Source of the DNA: CAZCSK01 sp964501265
GTDB lineage: Bacteria; Actinomycetota; CADDZG01; JAHWKV01
NCBI GenBank assembly: GCA_964501265.1
Contig: CAZCSK010000010.1
Coordinates: 1 to 61,656, forward strand
Length of the DNA: 61,656 bases
Direction: 5' to 3'
Shown one piece after another: positions 59,216 through 61,656 of this stretch; within the stretch, counting starts at the first letter, position 1, and each line of letters starts with the position of its first letter. The notes beneath the pieces were generated by a model, which was not told the origin of the DNA, made no database searches, and was given only the letters and a program-made list of their open reading frames with translations. Made by a program: the position numbers and the translations under genes.

Positions 59216-59715
59216 CCACCCGCTACGCGACTCTCGAAAGCCCAGTAGGACGCCTCCTTTTCATGGGCGACGGAGAAGTGATCTCCCGGCTACACATGGA
59301 AGACCCAAACCAGCCCCCCGAGGTCGACGACGATTGGACACTCGATCTCACCGCGTTCTCAGATGCCAGGGACCAACTCGCCGCCTATTTCGCGGGGGAC
59401 CTGACCGAGTTCGATCTCGAGTTAGATGCTTCAGGGACGCCGTTTCAGAAACGAGTATGGAACACGTTGTTGACCATCCCTTTCGCCAAGACAGCCAGCT
59501 ATGTCGACATAGCCAGGAAGGTTGGGATGCCAAACGCGTCGCGCGCGGTTGGCGGCGCCAACTCTCGCAATCCGATAGCGATCGTCGTCCCGTGCCACAG
59601 GGTGATCGGGGCTTCCGGCAAGCTGACCGGCTACGCGGGGGGCCTGGACCGCAAGAAGAAGCTCCTTAATCACGAAGCAGAAGTCCTGGCGCGCCTTGGA
59701 CGGGAGCACGTCTGA
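59212..59715 (+). CDS. ogt: Methylated-DNA-[protein]-cysteine S-methyltransferase
   Basis: 167 residues from the ATG at 59212, which overlaps the upstream stop and follows GAGGAGGAAACG. The active-site PCHR sits in VVPCHRVIG (~127), preceded by GTPFQKRVWNTLLTIPFAKT and ANSRNPIAIV. It removes O6-alkyl groups from guanine in a suicide reaction. With the Ada-AlkA gene it forms a compact alkylation-repair operon. Confidence 0.95.
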   Translation: MTTRYATLESPVGRLLFMGDGEVISRLHMEDPNQPPEVDDDWTLDLTAFSDARDQLAAYFAGDLTEFDLELDASGTPFQKRVWNTLLTIPFAKTASYVDIARKVGMPNASRAVGGANSRNPIAIVVPCHRVIGASGKLTGYAGGLDRKKKLLNHEAEVLARLGREHV

Positions 59716-59732
59716 ACAACTCCGCGGGAGTC

Positions 59733-60578
59733 TTGCTTGGCATCACTGCTGCTATTTGTTGGGGGCTGACGGACTTCCTGGTTGCCGTCGTTGCTCGCAA
59801 GATCGGCCCAGTGAAAGTCTTGTGCTTGATGACTTTAGGAGCGCTCGCTCTTTATACCGCGGTGTTCAGGATCGTTTCACCTCAAACCGACTACGCTCGC
59901 ACCGATGTGTTGGTCCTCGCTGGGCTCTCATTCATCATCGCGGCAACCTACATCAGTTTCTACAAGGGCTTAGAGCTGGGCCCCGTGGCGATAGTCGCAC
60001 CGATCGTCGCGGCTTATGCGGCGGTCGTAGTGCCTCTAGCTGTGATCTTCCTCGGGGAAAGGCTCTCTACGTTGCAGACGATCGGGGCTGTTGCCGCGCT
60101 AACCGGCGTTGTGCTTGCTTCGGCCGATCTGCGCGCTTTGCCTTCTGAGGGCAAGCGGTTCGGACTTGGCGTCCTGCTTGGGATCCTCGCCCTGTTCGGT
60201 TTCGGCGTGACGACCTTCGTCGGAGGTTATTACTCGCAGAAATACGACTTTATCGGTCCAGCTCTGATCAGCCGGATCGTCCTGACCGTGCTTTTCTTCG
60301 TGGTCGGAGCAGCGCGTAAGCAGTTGCCCGGAAAGAGTGAGGGTGGACGTCTGTGGCTGTGGGTCGTGTTGCTGGGGGCGATGGAATCGGCGGGCTTCCT
60401 GGCCTTCGCAAAGGGGGCTGAGATCGGCCTGATATCGATCGTTGCCATTGCCACAGCGAGCTATCCGATCATCCCACTGGTTCTGGGGGTCACGGTTTTG
60501 AAGGAGCGACCTGCACCCAACCAATGGTTAGGGGTCGCGGTGGTCCTTCTTGGCGTAGGGATGCTGGCGGCCACGTAA
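59733..60578 (+). CDS. EamA/DMT-family permease
   Basis: 281 residues with about ten hydrophobic segments in two similar halves (e.g. LGITAAICWGLTDFLVAVVA and LGVLLGILALFGFGVTTFV). FYKGLELGPVAIVAPIVAAY and SYPIIPLVLGVTVLKERPAP are EamA-like. Substrate unknown. The TTG at 59733 follows CGCGGGAG; an upstream CTG at 59712 is also possible. It may belong to the repair operon by distance. Confidence 0.85.
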   Translation: MLGITAAICWGLTDFLVAVVARKIGPVKVLCLMTLGALALYTAVFRIVSPQTDYARTDVLVLAGLSFIIAATYISFYKGLELGPVAIVAPIVAAYAAVVVPLAVIFLGERLSTLQTIGAVAALTGVVLASADLRALPSEGKRFGLGVLLGILALFGFGVTTFVGGYYSQKYDFIGPALISRIVLTVLFFVVGAARKQLPGKSEGGRLWLWVVLLGAMESAGFLAFAKGAEIGLISIVAIATASYPIIPLVLGVTVLKERPAPNQWLGVAVVLLGVGMLAAT

Positions 60579-60864
60579 GGCAGACATCTTTGACGACCCT
60601 GAGGTGCGGGGAGAGTCACTCACCGCGGCGACTCATGTCCGTCGATCGCGCTCCAGGCCTTGCATCGAGAAGCGAAGTGCTTGAGGGCTCCGCTCTGAGC
60701 AAGAAGAGACGTAGTTGTTCCCCATTCGCACCCCAGCTCGAGAACAATATCTTTGGACCGAACTACCTGAGCGATCGTAGCTCGCCAACGCCCGAACCTG
60801 GGATTGAGATGGCTCGGTGGAACCGGTGACCTTCTAAGAGTATTTAGGGTGTCTTAACGACTGG
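60579..60864. other. Gap with possible gene debris
   Basis: No intact gene. On the minus strand a short frame reads LNPRFGRWRATIAQVVRSKD, then IVLELGAN, which looks like the motif I region of a SAM methyltransferase, but it is broken soon after. I consider it only a possible remnant. Confidence 0.3.
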
Positions 60865-61110
60865 CTAGCCTTGGGGGTCCTGGTTTGGCTGGTTGCGATC
60901 GAAGTCATCACGAGCCGTTTCGGCCGCAGCAAAGCCGATCTTCGAATGGGTCCCATCGCAGAAGGGCTTTGTCGATGAACCTCCACACCGGCACAACGCG
61001 ATCACCGGGTTCAGCGGGACTTCCTTACCGTCTTGATCGATCAGCTTCACAGGTCCCTTGACGATGTAAGGACCATCGTCACTGAAGCTGATCGTGACTT
61101 CCTCTTCCAT
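60865..61110 (-). CDS. CDGSH iron-sulfur domain protein
   Basis: 81 residues with AAGGAGG before the ATG. The domain is CRCGGSSTKPFCDGTH, giving the C-x-C...C...H ligand set of the 2Fe-2S CDGSH (mitoNEET-like) fold, with Thr replacing Ser in the motif. The upstream YIVKGPVKLIDQDGKEV is family-like. It is probably a cytoplasmic redox or Fe-S transfer protein; the partner is not identified. Confidence 0.92.
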   Translation of the reverse strand: MEEEVTISFSDDGPYIVKGPVKLIDQDGKEVPLNPVIALCRCGGSSTKPFCDGTHSKIGFAAAETARDDFDRNQPNQDPQG

Positions 61111-61656
61111 CGTGCCTCCTTCGGTATAACGATCGGTCGGCGGACTCGGGGGTGAACGAGTATCACCTTAATTTATCTCATCGTAGTGTAGGCGCGATTA
61201 CAGGAGGGCGTCGAGGTGCGGATAACGGATGTTGCCAAGGACTCGGTCCGGTAGATCTGGCGCCCAGCTCTTGCGCGCCCTCAGGAACGCGTGCGACGAC
61301 TCGCCTTCTTGGTCGGGACTGGGGAGGTGGGCGCGCAGGTTGGAGTAAATCCTCGAGAAGCTTCGAAACCTCGGCAGGGTCGAAGAGGAAAACAGCCGAC
61401 GCCGGTGGACTCATCGCGCTTTCAGCGTAGAGCGCGCGGCGGTGGTTCGCGGCACCCGCCGCGGGCGCAGCGACCGCGCTAGTCATCCATGCGGTGTACC
61501 CCCGGCAGGACCGGAAACGCAATAACGGCCACGCAAGCCGCAAGCGTGGTGCGCACTTCGTCGGATAGCCGAACGGGGCGTCGCTTCGCTGGAGATCAGT
61601 CTTACTTGATCGGCTTCCGTTCGCCCGGAGCGACTCCCGGGGTGATCTGGACTGCC
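61111..61656. other. Right end of the window; no supported complete gene
   Basis: Open frames in 61150-61543 have skewed, arginine/proline-rich compositions and no motifs. A minus-strand frame entering from the right edge ends at TAA 61602-61604 with AVQITPGVAPGERKPIK; it could be the last codons of a gene lying mostly outside, but 17 codons are too few to judge. Confidence 0.35.

Noticed and set aside
61178..61543. A 121-codon minus-strand frame near the right edge
   Set aside because: Skewed Arg/Pro/Ala composition, no recognisable domain and no ribosome-binding site or TANNNT-N6 signal at its start.

Overview
The window looks like chromosome from an uncultured actinobacterium. The main reasons are a phosphatidylinositol-mannoside cassette (CDP-alcohol phosphatidyltransferase, PatA-like acyltransferase, PimA-like mannosyltransferase) and a gene order (aroE-mltG-ruvX-alaS-rarA-aspS-hisS-rel-secDF-yajC-ruvBAC-yebC-pdxT-pdxS-pimA-patA-pgsA-HIT-thrS) that follows the mycobacterial order. 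Base composition is moderately GC-rich by eye, lower than in streptomycetes. Genes are tightly packed, often with 4-bp ATGA overlaps or convergent overlaps.

Region 1 (1-34 kb) is a mostly minus-strand housekeeping block: shikimate pathway, cell-wall cleavage, tRNA charging, Holliday-junction processing, stringent response, Sec translocation, vitamin B6 synthesis and PIM lipid synthesis. Three plus-strand intrusions break it: a response regulator with an HD-GYP domain, the remains of a nucleotidyltransferase gene pair, and an EF-G-like GTPase. Region 2 (34-40 kb) is mixed: a DUF2090 aldolase-like protein, tRNA-Val(CAC), a LuxR-type response regulator divergent from an ECF-like sigma factor, an O-methyltransferase, a YpfJ-like metallopeptidase, a DUF1697 protein and an EAL-DICT protein.

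Region 3 (40.56-49.97 kb) is an integrated mobile element in the 3' part of tRNA-Val(GAC), bounded by a 50-bp direct repeat. It carries a tyrosine integrase, an XRE repressor divergent from an AlpA/Xis-like HTH gene, a CHC2 zinc-finger primase piece, a Toprim-AAA primase/helicase followed by an iteron-like array, a terminase-small-subunit-like gene, and a pair of membrane-anchored substrate-binding-like proteins behind their own promoter. No capsid, portal, tail or large-terminase genes are present. The layout resembles phage-inducible chromosomal islands (phage satellites). Integrase, terS and one cargo paralogue are each broken, so this copy is decaying. An older relative left an integrase tail and an ATPase fragment just outside the left end.

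Region 4 (50-61.7 kb) holds tRNA-Cys and accessory enzymes: a CPG2-like M20 peptidase, a class-V aminotransferase, class A and class C beta-lactamase-fold hydrolases, an S9 peptidase, a chloramphenicol phosphotransferase-like kinase, an Ada-AlkA fusion with an alkyltransferase, an EamA permease and a CDGSH protein.

Two non-genic themes run through the host DNA. About a dozen host genes have a TANNNT-like -10 box 5-7 nt before the start codon, the signature of leaderless transcripts, whereas element genes mostly use Shine-Dalgarno sequences. A 76-bp palindromic repeat with conserved arms and a variable 17-nt centre lies in frame inside ruvX and pdxT, with a half copy upstream of rel. This resembles protein-coding palindromic elements such as those of Rickettsia.
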